This document shows, piece after piece, positions 44,501 through 50,169 of a stretch of 64,000 nucleotides of DNA. The DNA lies in assembly GCF_018138715.1 (NCBI RefSeq), contig NZ_JAGSHX010000006.1, positions 992,001 through 1,056,000 on the forward strand, given 5' to 3'. Position 1 is the stretch's first letter. Every line of letters starts with the position of its first letter. The notes below the pieces were generated by a model that was given only the letters and a program-made list of their open reading frames with translations, ran no database searches and had not been told where the DNA came from. Source of the DNA: Streptomyces asiaticus (GTDB taxonomy: Bacteria; Actinomycetota; Actinomycetes; Streptomycetales; Streptomycetaceae). The translations under genes and the position numbers were made by a program.

Positions 44501-45533
44501 AGGTCGCGCCGGACCCGGTCTGCCGCTGGATCTCGGTGAGGCTCAGATGCTGGTGGTCCAGCAGCGCCGACTGCCGTTCCTGTACCTCCGCCAGCAGCTC
44601 GGCGACCGTACGCGCCGGGTCCAAGCGCACCCGTACGGGCAGTGTGTTGATGAAGAGCCCCAGCATGCTCTCCATGCCGGGGAGGTCGGCGGGGCGCCCC
44701 GCCACCGTCGCGCCGAACACCACATCGCGGCGGCCGGTGAGCCGACCGAGCACCACGGCCCAGGCGGCCTGGATCACGGTGTTCAGGGTCAGGCCGTTGC
44801 GGCGGGCGAGGTCGCGCAGTTGGCCGGCGAGTTCCGCTCCGGCGTCGGTGGCCGCCTTGCCGGAGGCGACCGGGGCAGTGGACTGTCCGCCCGGTGCCAC
44901 CAGTGTCGGCTCGTCCGCGCCCGTCAGCTCCCGCCGCCATGCGTCTCGCGCGGCTTCCTTGTCCTGGCGGGCGAGCCAGGCGAGGTAGTCACGGTACGGG
45001 GTGACGGGCGGGAGGCCACCGGCGCTGCCCCCGGCCTCGTAACACGTCCACAACTCCCGCATCAGCACCGGCAGCGACCAGCCATCCAGCAGGATGTGAT
45101 GCAGCGTGACCATCATCCGGTACACATCCGGCCCGACCTTGACCAACAACACCTTCAGCAACGGCGGCACCGCCAGATCGAAACGCCGCTCCCGCTCCTC
45201 GATCCCCAACCGCTCCGACTCCGCACGGGCCGTATCCGCATCCAGCCCGGACAGGTCTTCCTCACGCCACGGCAGCTCCACGCCCCGGGCGATGACCTGC
45301 ACCGGCTGCGCCACCCCGGCCAGCTGCCGAAAGCCCGCGCGCAGGCTCTCGTGCCGGTCGAGCAGCGCCTGCCAGGACGCCCGCAGCACCGCGGGGTCCA
45401 GCCTGCCCTCCAGGTCCAGCACGAGTTGCTCGACATAGACGTCAATGCCCCGCCCGTCGTACACCGCGTGGAAGAGCAGGCCCTCCTGCAACGGCGACAG
45501 CGGCCAGACGTCCTGGACTCGCATCTGAGTCAT
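24876..45533 (-). CDS. Nonribosomal peptide synthetase, modules 4-9
   Basis: A 6885-residue six-module synthetase: C-A-T five times, then C-A-T-E. The first C domain ([14 protein letters not shown]) is of the DCL type. The other five begin with the LCL signature PLSxxQxRMWF. All six C domains keep HHxxxDGW and all T domains keep GGDS. Predicted order is X4, aromatic5, Tyr6, Hpg7, Hpg8, D-X9. The terminal E domain has NHLVVDGVSW and EGHGR, so the catalytic His and Glu are present. The start ATG overlaps the stop of the preceding NRPS (ATGA). The gene ends one base before the start of the next NRPS. Subunit boundaries coincide with E/DCL junctions, which is where docking usually occurs. Confidence 0.95.
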   Translation of the reverse strand: MTQMRVQDVWPLSPLQEGLLFHAVYDGRGIDVYVEQLVLDLEGRLDPAVLRASWQALLDRHESLRAGFRQLAGVAQPVQVIARGVELPWREEDLSGLDADTARAESERLGIEERERRFDLAVPPLLKVLLVKVGPDVYRMMVTLHHILLDGWSLPVLMRELWTCYEAGGSAGGLPPVTPYRDYLAWLARQDKEAARDAWRRELTGADEPTLVAPGGQSTAPVASGKAATDAGAELAGQLRDLARRNGLTLNTVIQAAWAVVLGRLTGRRDVVFGATVAGRPADLPGMESMLGLFINTLPVRVRLDPARTVAELLAEVQERQSALLDHQHLSLTEIQRQTGSGATFDTIMAFENHPIGGQDATAAAAGLRITGTAMRESTNFPLSLGVHPTEELRLRLDYRPDLFDPEAAQGLLDRLVRVLGQMAADPETLVGRLDVLGEAEWSRVVAEWNATEAALPGGSIVERIEARVAEAPDGVAVRCGEEVLPYGELDRRANRLARLLSEVGVGRESRVALCLARSVDMVVAELAVWKAGGAFVPLDPEYPADRLGFVIADSGAEVVLGTADCLTDVPLGDARAVLLEGADAFSAEPLGTVIVPDQLAYVMYTSGSTGRPKGVAVAHGGVANLAEAMRPVLGMDAGVVALQFASFSFDASVLDVAVTLAAGGTLAVATTAERNDLRALAEMIGRCGVRVASVVPSLLGVLDPDAVPGVGNWVLGAERLSAELAGRWSAGARVWNTYGPTEATVITTATATPLDAELEEAPPIGRPLPNARVYVLDQFLKPVPVGVTGEVYIAGAGLARGYIGRPDLSAERFVACPFAAPGDRMYRSGDLAKWTADGDLVFAGRVDEQVKVRGFRVEPGEIEAVLSGHPAVAQAAVVIREDRPGDRRLVAYVVPTGELDLAALRRLAADRLPEYMIPAIVTLDALPLTVNGKLDRAALPAPDTAGIAEGRAPATPTEEILCGLFAEVLGLNQVGADTSFFELGGDSLLAMRLIARIRPVLDSELRIADLFATPTVADTARRIDAEHGDARPPLEPQPRPRHPEQLPLSYGQQRMWFLNRLATTGEDTEGAEGAEGAEVAGAAGVAGAAAGVYNMPLALRLSGHLDTGALEAALADVADRHESLRTVFPETDGVPRQRVLDGPAAHPPLVVVDLPADQVEAELSAHAGRGFELGTELPWRVRLLATGPTEYVLLIVAHHIAADGWSMGVLARDLSTAYAARRQGRAPVWEPLPVQYADFALWQRRLLGERGDADSLLSDQLAYWHDALADAPQELALPADRPRPAVSSYAGGLVPVRIDASTHARLVGLAQRGGATVFMVVHAALAALLARMGAGTDIPIGTATAGRGDAALDGLTGFFVNTLVLRTDLSGDPAFTELLARVRETDLGAYAHQDVPFEHLVEDLAPSRSLARNPLFQVMLSLRNVPPAQWDLPGLQVRPTPPGSLAARFDLSVDLSEHRDEHGSPAGIGGDIFYATELFDEATVQALAGRLAAVLEQIAADPTVPLSRLRILDPAERATVVQDWNDTARNVPEGTLAELFEAQVRRTPDALAVVGAERGLTYAELEERGNRLAHELIARGIGPEDLVGVAMERSVELMAVLLAVVKAGAGYLPIDPRYPARRVAFMLADARPKLVLCTSGTEAVLGVGGTEAAIRSDGTQAEIRSDGTEAVLSTGGPGATPRSDGPEDVPDADTPPRLVLDAPEVTAALATRPATAPGNADRVRPQRLPHPAYVIYTSGSTGTPKGVVVTHGGVGSLAASHISRFGSGPGARVLQFASPSFDAAFAEFCTALPAGATLVMADQDMLPPYGSLADVAAEFGVTHLTAPPSVLAAADELPATVTTVAAAGEVCPPALVARLAPGRRMLNAYGPTEATVCVTLSDPLTPADADAPVPIGRPLENGQTYVLDECLQPVPAGVTGELYLAGPGLARGYLGRSALTAERFVACPFAAADEPGAPGGRMYRTGDLAHWTPDGQLVVVGRADTQIKIRGFRVEPGEIEAVLATHPAVRRSAVVVREDRPGDRRLVAYVVPGEDADTAGLREYVAERLPDHLVPAAVMALDALPVTVNGKLDRDALPAPDYAGLTGRRAPATPVEEALCGLFADILGLDQVGVDASFFALGGDSLQAMRLIARIRAVLDTELSIRQLFAGPTVAAVARQLTSGGGVRLPLTPQPRPEVVPLSFGQRRMWFVNQMEEAQQGGEAAYNLPLRYRVSGDLDLPALEAALGDLADRHESLRTIYPETDGVPRQHILEPSAGRPRMVVLDTSADRVEQVLAEQTEQRFDLSADLPWRIRLLRTGPAEYVLLIVAHHIAVDGWTMDLLLRDLEVAYAARREGRAPVWEPLPVQYADYALWQRRLLGDLDTPDSLLSAQLDHWRRALADAPQELTLPADRPRPAVSSHRGGAAGVRIDVPTHARLVELARRGDATMFMVVHAALALLLSRMGAGKDLPIGTAVAGRGDAALDGLAGFFVNTLVLRTDVSGDPTFAELLSRVRETDLAAYAHQDLPFEHLVEELNPTRSLARHPLFQVMLSVQTMPPQEWELPGVEVRSMTPGAAAARVDLSLTLAEHRDGEGNPAGIDGDLLYATDLFDEPTAHALAERLVRVLEQVASDPAARVSQVEVLGCGERARVVGEWNATDRVVPVGPLGELFDARVAVSPGAVAVVGAGGEEWSYAELGGRSDRVAGVLAARGVGCGDLVGVVLERSVDVVAVLLGVVKAGAGFVPVDPAYPVERIGWMVEDAGPVLVVCSEGTRGLVPVGVECLVWDASAEGESAPVVSVDLDDVAYVIYTSGSTGRPKGVAVTHRGLGNLAVAQIERFAVGADARVLQLASLSFDAAVSEMCMALLSGGALVMAGVDRLPPRGSLSGVVAEFGVTHVTVPPSVLATVEELPGSLRTLVVAGEVCPPGLVERWAPGRRMVNAYGPTEVTVCATMSAPLEPSGPVPIGRPIANTAVYVLDERLRPVPVGVLGELYVAGPGLARGYLGRPGLTAERFVACPFTGGRMYRTGDLAKWTGDGQLVFGGRADDQVKVRGFRVEPGEIEAVLAGHRSVGHVAVVVREDRPGDKRLVAYVVPDGDLDTGGLREYVAERLPDHMVPAVVVALDALPVTVNGKLDRAALPAPDFTDAAEGRGPATPTEEILSSLYGEVLGLEWVGTDASFFELGGDSLLAMRLIARIRAVLDAEVSIGDLFATPTVAGVARLVGELGGESRAPLTARPRPETLPLSFEQQRMWFLNRLETTGEGAAYNLPLALRLSGDLDIPALEAALGDVADRHESLRTVFPETAGVPCQQVLHGAAGRPSLTVVHTAADEAAAQLAAYANQPFDVRRQLPWRVRLLVTGPAEYVLMGAVHHIAADGWSMGILAGDIGTAYAARRAGRLPGWEPLPVQYGDYALWQREVLGDLGDPQSVISGQLEYWRQALAGAPQELDLPTDRPRPAVSSFTGGEMPFEVNAETHARLVELAQRGRATMFMVMHTALALVLSRMGAGTDIPIGTATAGRGDAALDGLAGFFINTLVLRTDLSGDPSVTELLARVRETDLVAYAHQDVPFERLVEDLNPTRSLGRHPLFQVSLTMQNLPQGRRPWELAGLEVSGLPAASPAARFDLSATVAERRDEEGAPTGLMGSLLYATDLFDEDTVRLLAGRLVRVLEQVAADPGVRVSEIDVLGEGEFSRVVGEWNATERSVSGVSLVELFAARAAACPDAVAVVGAGGEEWSYGELAERADWVAGGLAARGVGRGDLVGVVMERSVELVAVWLGVLRVGAGFVPVDVGWPVARRGLVLGQVGWVVADGGLGVPGAVAVDELFGGPEGAPVPEGVVSAGDVAYVMFTSGSTGVPKGVAVSHGAVAALVVDGCWSAAARGRVLMHAPHAFDVAVFEVWVPLVSGGRVVVAPPGRVDAAVLAGLVKAYGLTAVHVTAGLFGVLAEESPECLSGLAEVLTGGDVVPAGAVAQVRAACPGIVVRHLYGPTEATLCATTYRVAPEAVAPAVLPIGRPRDNAKAFVLDEHLKPVPVGVRGELYLAGAGLARGYTGHPRLTAERFVACPFTGGRMYRTGDLARWTADGELVFAGRADEQVKIRGFRVEPGEIEAVLAAHESVGQVAVVVREDRQGDKRLVAYVVRSGDGESGLVGLREYVAERLPEYMVPAAVMAIDTLPVTANGKLDRTALPAPEFGGATGRGPATPVEEIVAGVFGEVLGLDWVNAEASFFELGGDSLLAMRLIARIRAVLGAELTIGELFAASSAAGVARLVGAATGQTHAALTARPRPEVLPLSFEQQRMWFLNQLEGAGEGAVYNLPLALRMSGDLDLAALEAALGDVADRHESLRTIYPASEGVPRQQVLEGAAGRPSLVVVDTTEDEIDDALTAHVGRGFDVSVDLPWRIRLLRTGPTDYVLLIVAHHIAVDGWSMGVLAQDLETAYTARHQGRLPGWEPLPVQYADYALWQREVLGDLGDPQSVISGQLDHWRRTLAGAPEELDLPTDRPRPATPTFHGRTLPVEVDAETHARLVELARRGRATMFMVVHAALGVLLSRMGAGTDIPIGTATAGRGDAALDGLAGFFVNTLVLRTDLSADPGFDELLARVRETDLAAYAHQDVPFERLVEDLNPTRSLSRNPLFQITLVLQNLPASQDRWNLSGLRVGPLEATSQESTAKFDLSLTLAERRDSEGDPAGLVGGLLYATDLFDEGTVRLLAGRLVRVLEQVAADPGVRVSGIDVLGEGEFSRVVGEWNATERSVSGVSLVELFAARVAEAPDAVAVVGADGREWSYGELAERADWVAGGLAARGVVCGDLVGVVMERSVELVAVWLGVLRVGAGFVPVDVGWPVARRGLVLGQVGWVVADGGLGVPGAVAVDELFGGPEGAPVPEGVVSAGDVAYVMFTSGSTGVPKGVAVSHGAVAALVVDGCWSAAARGRVLMHAPHAFDVAVFEVWVPLVSGGRVVVAPPGRLDAMALASLVKAHGLTAVHVTAGLFGVLAEESPECLSGLAEVLTGGDVVPAGAVAQVRAACPGIVVRHLYGPTEATLCATTYRVAPEAVAPAVLPIGRPRDNAKAFVLDEHLNPVPPGVNGELYLAGAGLAHGYLGRPGLSAERFVACPFTGGRMYRTGDLARWTADGELVFAGRADEQVKIRGFRVEPGEIEAVLAAHESVGQVAVVVREDRQGDKRLVAYVVRSGDGESGLTGLREYMAERLPEYMVPTALVPLDTLPVTANGKLDRTALPAPDFAATTSGRGPATPAEEILCGLFAEVLGLERVGAEDSFFELGGDSLLAMRLIARIRSVLDTDIGIGRLFTEPTVAGVARLLDAREDGTSRSALTARTRPEVLPLSYAQQRMWFLNRLEGVGEGAGYNLPLALRISGDLDIAALEAALGDVADRHESLRTIFPETDGEPRQRVLEGEAGRPPLIVVETTPDELGATLAAQSGRGFELSADLPWRIRLLATGPMEYVLLIVAHHIAVDGWSMGVLARDIGVAYAARRAGDAPGWPPLPVQYADYALWQREVLGDIEDPDSVISGQLDYWRAALADAPQELTLPTDRPRPPASSFRGGTVPLHVDAETHARLVAAAQQGNATMFMVAQAALAVLLARLGAGTDIPIGTAIAGRGDEAMDALAGFFVNTLVLRTDVSADPTFNEVLARVRETDLAAYAHQDVPFERLVDVLSPERSLARNPLFQVMLALQSAAPEKWELPGLEVDTLPSTADPVARFDLSVTLIEHRDGVGAPAGLGGALLFAVDLFDVGTARGLVERLVRVLEAVAADPGVRVSEIDVVGEVERARVVAEWNATEAALPGGSIVERIEARVAEAPDGVAVRCGEEVLPYGELDRRANRLARLLSEVGVGRESRVALCLARSVDMVVAELAVWKAGGAFVPLDPEYPADRLGFVIADSGAEVVLGTADCLTDVPLGDARVVLLDGADAFSAEPLGRVIVPDQLAYVIYTSGSTGRPKGVAVAHGGVANLAEAMRPVLGMDAGVVALQFASFSFDASVLDVAVTLAAGGTLAVANAEERKDPQALEEMIGRCGVQVASVVPSLLGVLDPDAVQGVRNWVLGAERLSAELAGRWSAGARVWNTYGPTEATVITTATATPLDAELEEAPPIGRPLPNARVYVLDQFLKPVPVGVTGEVYIAGAGLARGYIGRPDLSAERFVACPFAAPGDRMYRSGDLAKWTADGDLVFAGRVDEQVKVRGFRVEPGEIEAVVAACEGVGQVAVVVRDDGPGDKQLVAYVIPNGELDVAAVRAFAADRLPEYMVPAVVVLDALPLTVNGKLDRTALPAPDATATVVGRGPATPTEEILCGLFAEVLGLDEVSADASFFELGGDSIMSMLLVSRARKAGLAVSARQVFERRTPAELALVADDAAAPGGLEGSGDPGTGEVPLTPVMHELLDRAGADRIGAVFQSTVVVAPAGMRLETLTAAVQAVVDHHDMLRARLETEPEARLHVPPTVSVAPWVHRIDASAAGDDLERLIAEQSRAAADRLDPRAGVMMQVVWFDLGPDTPGRLLILLNHLVVDGVSWRVLVPDLAEAYTELAAGREVVLEPVPTSFRHWARALRTEATGQLRLAELPAWTELLDGHDPLLTSRPVDPERDLGATVRQLSVKVSTEVTSALLTTVPTAFHAGVDDILLTGLTAALAEWRRRQGQEDTPGVLLDLEGHGRVPLAEGVDLTRTVGWFTSSYPVRLDVGVVDVMELRSGGAVAGRAIKRIKEQLRAVPGDGLGYGMLRYLNPETAPALTTLPTAQIGFNYLGRFPGQQHQGKQGQRPAEQHAWQTAGDGGRGGGANDRIAVMHALEVMGIVHDLPDGPQLTLIVSWPSELLAESAARSLLDGWAAMLTGLTTHTTDVDADTGIGGHTPSDFPLVDISQSELDEFEATAQQMDEGA
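29550..32711 (-). other. NRPS module 8 (C-A-T), predicted Hpg
   Basis: The A pocket is D-V-F-H-L-G-L-L-C-K, again the Hpg code. Modules 7 and 8 therefore insert two consecutive Hpg units. No epimerase follows either module. The Hpg supply genes are not in the window. Confidence 0.82.
32712..35861 (-). other. NRPS module 7 (C-A-T), predicted Hpg
   Basis: The A pocket is D-V-F-H-L-G-L-L-C-K, the 4-hydroxyphenylglycine code with a conservative Ile-to-Val change at position 236. Its A core is near-identical to module 8 at a fixed offset of 3156 bp. Confidence 0.82.
35862..38999 (-). other. NRPS module 6 (C-A-T), predicted Tyr
   Basis: The A pocket is D-A-S-T-V-A-A-V-C-K, a Tyr or beta-hydroxytyrosine-type code. 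The A core is near-identical in DNA to module 2 of the first NRPS. This intact copy shows what module 2 should read at its frameshift (five C at about 37366, four in module 2). Confidence 0.72.
40452..40613 (-). repeat. 27-bp in-frame tandem repeat, six units, in A5
   Basis: Exactly 162 bp encode six nine-residue units on the minus strand: GTEAVLGVG, GTEAAIRSD, GTQAEIRSD, GTEAVLSTG, GPGATPRSD and GPEDVPDAD. They follow KLVLCTS in the loop upstream of core motif A3 (YTSGSTGTPKG). None of the other eleven A domains has this expansion. Confidence 0.9.
42255..42345 (-). repeat. In-frame Gly/Ala/Glu low-complexity stretch in C5
   Basis: Nine-base units encode EGAEGAEGAE followed by VAGAAGVAGAAAG near the N terminus of the C domain of module 5, between MWFLNRL and YNMPLALRL. 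The other C domains have only a few residues here. Confidence 0.8.
42402..45533 (-). other. NRPS module 4 (C-A-T), unusual pocket X
   Basis: A DCL-type C domain accepts the D-configured residue from module 3. The A pocket is D-A-L-S-V-G-T-V-I-K. The A-domain DNA is almost identical to module 9 over roughly 1.2 kb (42.96-44.2 kb versus 26.94-28.2 kb), indicating recent duplication or gene conversion. Confidence 0.7.
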
Positions 45534-48500
45534 CGTGCTCCCCCCTTGTCCGCGAGTTCCGCTTCGAGCGCGTCGATCTGGCTCTGGTCGAGCGTGATGA
45601 GTGAGAAGTCCGACGGTGTGTGGCCGCCGCCGGAACCGGTGGTGTGGGTGGCGAGGCCGGTGAGCATCGCCAGCCAGCCATCGGCGAGTCGCCGCATGTC
45701 GTCGGGGTGGTGGAGGTGCTGGGGCCAGGCGAGTGTCAGCGTGAGCAGCGGGCCGTCCGGCAGGTCACGGACCAGGCCGACGGCCTCCAGGGCATGGGCC
45801 AGCGGGACCTCGTCGCCCACTCCACCGCCGAGACCGCCTTCGGGGGCGGCGGACCAGGCGGCGGCCGTCTGGTCCGGTGTCCCGTCGGCGAAGCGGCCCA
45901 CGTAGGTGAAGCCGATCTGGGCGGTGGGCAGCGCGGCGAGCGCGGGCGCGGTCTCGGGGTTGAGATGGCGGAGCAGACCGTGGCCGAGGCCATCGCCCGG
46001 GACGGCGCGGAGCTGTTCCTTGATGTGCTTGACGGCCCGTCCCGCCACCGGCCCGCCGCCGCGCAGCCCGGAGAAGTCCTGTGTCGCGGGGTCGAGCCGC
46101 ACGGGGTACGTGCTGGTGAACCAGCCCACCGTACGGGCCAGATCGAGACCGCCGGACGTCCGACCGTGGCCTTCCACGTCCACCAGGACCCCGCCTTCCG
46201 CATTCTGTCCGCGGTGCCGCCGCCACTCCGCGACGGCGGAGGCGAGGGCGGTGAGCAGCACATCGTCGATCCCGGCGTGGAAGGCGGCCGGGACCGCCGT
46301 CAGCAGGGTGGCGGTGAGCTCGGCCGAGGCCGTCACGGAGACCCGCCGCAGCGTGGCGCCCACGTCGCGGGCCGGGTCCAGGGGGCGGGCGCCGAGTGGC
46401 GCGTCGGAGCCGCGCAGCAGTCGGGTCCAGGCGGGGAGCTCGGCGAGCCGCGGTGGACCGGTGGCTTCGGTCCGCAGGGCCCGGGCCCAGTGCCGGAAGG
46501 AGGTGGGCACCGGCTCCAGCACGACCTCACGGCCGGCCGCCAGGTCCGCGTACGCCTGGGCGAGGTCCGGGATGAGGACGCGGAGGGAGAGCGTGTCCAC
46601 GGCGAGGTGGTGGACGGTGAGCAGGAGCCGTCCGGGGGCGCTCGGGCCGAGGTCGAACCAGACCACCTGCATCATCACACCCGCGCGCGGATCGAGCCGA
46701 TCCGCGGCGGCCCGCGACTGCTCGGCGATCAGGCGCTCGAGGTCACCCCCGGCCGCGCTCGCATCGATCCGGTGCACCCACGGGGCCACGGACACGGTCG
46801 GCGGGACGAGGATGCGGGGCTCGGGCTCGGTGTCCAGTCGGGCCCGTAACATGTCGTGGTGATCGACCAGGGCCTGAACGGCACCGGTCAGCGTCTCCAG
46901 CCGCATCCCCGCCGGAGCCACCACCACGGTCGACTGGTACACCCCAGCTATGCGTTCTGCTCCGGCCCGGTCCAGCAGCTCATGCATGACGGGGGTCAAT
47001 GGCACCTCGCCGGTGCCCGAATCGCCGCTCCCCGCCAGGCCATCGGCGGTGGCCACATCACGGGCCACCACGGCCAGGTCCGCCGGGGTCCGTCGCTCGA
47101 ACACCTGCCGGGCGCTCACGGCCAGACCGGCCTTACGCGCCCTCGACACCAGCAGCATCGACATGATCGAGTCACCGCCGAGCTCGAAGAACGACGCATC
47201 GGCACTGACCTCATCAAGGCCAAGCACCTCGGCGAAGAGCCCACAGAGGATCTCTTCGGCCGTCGTCTCCGCGGCCCGGCCCGACGTCATCTCAGCGGTG
47301 TCGGGGGCGGGGAGCTCGGCACGGTCCAGCTTGCCGTTGACCGTCAAGGGCAGCGCATCAAGCGCCATGACGGTCGGGACCATGTACTCCGGCAACCGGT
47401 CCGCCGCGAACTCCCGTACGGCCGCCACGTCCAGCTCCCCGTTGGGGACCACGTACGCGACCAGCCGCTTGTCCCCCGGCCCGTCGCCACGTACCACCAC
47501 CGCGACCTGGCCCACGCCCTCACAGGCGGCCACCACCGCCTCGATCTCACCCGGCTCGACCCGGAAACCACGCACCTTGACCTGCTCATCCACGCGACCC
47601 GCGAAGACCAGATCACCATCGGCGGTCCACTTCGCCAGGTCGCCACTGCGATACATCCGGTCACCCGGGGCGGCGAACGGGCAGGCCACGAACCGCTCGG
47701 CGGACAGATCCGGCCGACCGATATAGCCCCGGGCCAGGCCCGCACCGGCGATGTACACCTCGCCCGTCACGCCCACAGGCACCGGCTTGAGGAACGTGTC
47801 CAGCACGAACACCTTGCTGTTAGGCAGAGGGCGGCCTATTGGCGGTGCCGTACCCAGTCCGGGATCGAGGGGCATGGCGGTGGCGGTGGTGATGACGGTG
47901 GCCTCGGTCGGCCCGTAGGTGTTCCACACCCGCGCACCCGCCGACCACCGACCAGCCAGCTCCGCACTCAGTCGCTCCGCGCCCAGAACCCAGTTCCGCA
48001 CACCCTGGACGTTGTCCGGGTCCAGCACCCCGAGCAGCGACGGCACCACGCTCGCCACCCGCACCCCACACCGGCCGATCATCTCCGCCAACGCCTGCGG
48101 ATCCCTACGCTCCTCCGCACTCGCCACCGCCAACGTCCCGCCAGCAGCGAGGGTGACCACCACATCGAGGACGGCGGCGTCGAAGCTGAACGACGCGAAC
48201 TGCAACGCCACCACACCCGCGTCCATCCCCAACACCGGACGCATCGCCTCAGCCAGATTCGCCACACCACCATGCGCGACAGCCACACCCTTCGGCCGCC
48301 CCGTCGAACCCGACGTATAGATCACATACGCCAACTGATCCGGAACGACGACCGTCCCCAGCGGCTCGGCGGAGAAGCCGTCCGCCTCCTCCAGACGCAC
48401 AACACGGGCACCACCGACCGGCACCTCGGCCAAGCTCTCCGACGTACCGAGAACCACTCCGGCCCCGCTGTCCGCGATCACAAAGCCCAACCGGTCGGCC

Positions 48501-50169
48501 GGATACTCCGGATCCAGCGGAACGAACGCCCCACCGGCCTTCCACACCGCCAACTCCGCCACCACCATGTCCACCGACCGCGCCAAACACAACGCAACCC
48601 GCGACTCCCGACCAACACCAGCACCGGCCAACAACCACGCCAACCGATTCGCCCGCCGATCCAACTCCCCATACGACAACGCCTCACCACCACACCGCAC
48701 CGCCACCCCATCCGGCGCCGCCACAACCCGCGCCTCGATGCGCTCCACGATCGAACCACCGTGCAGCGCAGCCTCCGTGGCATTCCACTCCGCCACCACC
48801 CGAGCCCGCTCCACCTCCCCCACCACATCAATCTCACTGACCCGCACCCCCGGATCAGCCGCCACCGCCTCCAACACCCGCACCAACCGCTCCACCAACC
48901 CCCGCGCCGTACCCACATCAAACAAATCCACCGCAAACAACAACGCCCCACCCAACCCCGCCGGCGCCCCCACACCATCACGGTGCTCGGCCAGGTCCAG
49001 CGACAGATCGAAGCGGGCCGGGACCTGGGCGGCCGCCGGTATCCGTCGAACCCGCAGCCCCGGCAGGCCCCATTGCGGCGCCGGTAGGCTCTGGAGGGCC
49101 AGCAGGACCTGGAACAGCGGGTTGTGGGAGAGCGAGCGTGACGGGTTCAGGTCCTCGACCAGTCGCTCGAACGGCACGTCCTGATGCGCGTACGCGGCCA
49201 GATCGGTCTCCCGCACCTGGGCCAGCAGCTCCGTGAAGGACGGGTTCGCGCTGAGATCGGCGCGGACGACCAGGGTGTTGACGAAGAACCCGGCCAGGTC
49301 GTCCAGCGCCGGGTCGCCACGGCCCGCGATCGGCACGCCGATGGTGATGTCGTCGCCCGCACCCACCCGGCTGAGCAGCACGGAGAGGGCGGCGTGCACC
49401 ACCATGAACATGGTGGCGCGACCACGGCGGGCCACGTCCAGCAGCCGGGCGTGGGTTTCCGCGCCGATCTGGATCGGCACTTCGCCACCCCGGAACGACG
49501 ACATCGCAGGACGGGGCCGGTCGGTCGGCAGCGCGAGCTCCTGGGGCGCACCGGCCAGCGCCTCACGCCAGTAGCCGAGCTGGCCGCTGATCACGCTGTC
49601 CGGGTCCTCGGGATCGCCCAGCACCTCGCGCTGCCACAGCGCGTAGTCCGCGTACTGCACCGGCAGCGGCTCCCACCCGGGCGCGCCGCCCGCCCGCCGA
49701 GCCGCATACGCCGCCCCCAGGTCCCGCGCCAGCACACCCATCGACCAGCCGTCGACGGCGATGTGATGCGCGACGATCAGCAGCACGTAGTCCGATGGTC
49801 CCGTCTTCAACAGCCGTGCCCGCCACGGCAGATCGACGGTCACATCAAACCCACGGTCGGCGTGCAACCCGAGTTCGGCCGCGAGGAGTTCCTCGCTGGT
49901 CTCCACGACAACGAGTCGCGGTCGGCCCGCCTCGCCCTCCAGCACCCGCTGGCGCGGCTCGCCATCGGTCTCAGGAAACAACGTGCGCAGGCTCTCGTGC
50001 CGGTCGGCCACATCGCCCAGCGCGGCCTCCAGCGCGGTGACATCCACCTCTCCGGTCAGCCGAAGGGCCAGCGGCAGGTTGTAGACCGCTCCGGCCCCCG
50101 GGTTGGTCTCCTCGAGCCGGTTGAGGAACCACATGCGCCGCTGGGCGTACGAGAGCGGCAGCGCCTCCG
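45530..50169 (-). other. NRPS module 3 (C-A-T-E), unusual pocket X, D-configured
   Basis: LCL-type C ([12 protein letters not shown]), A pocket D-A-L-S-V-G-T-V-I-K, T3 with [13 protein letters not shown] and a complete E domain ([24 protein letters not shown]). The following module, at the start of the next protein, has a DCL condensation domain. Confidence 0.75.
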
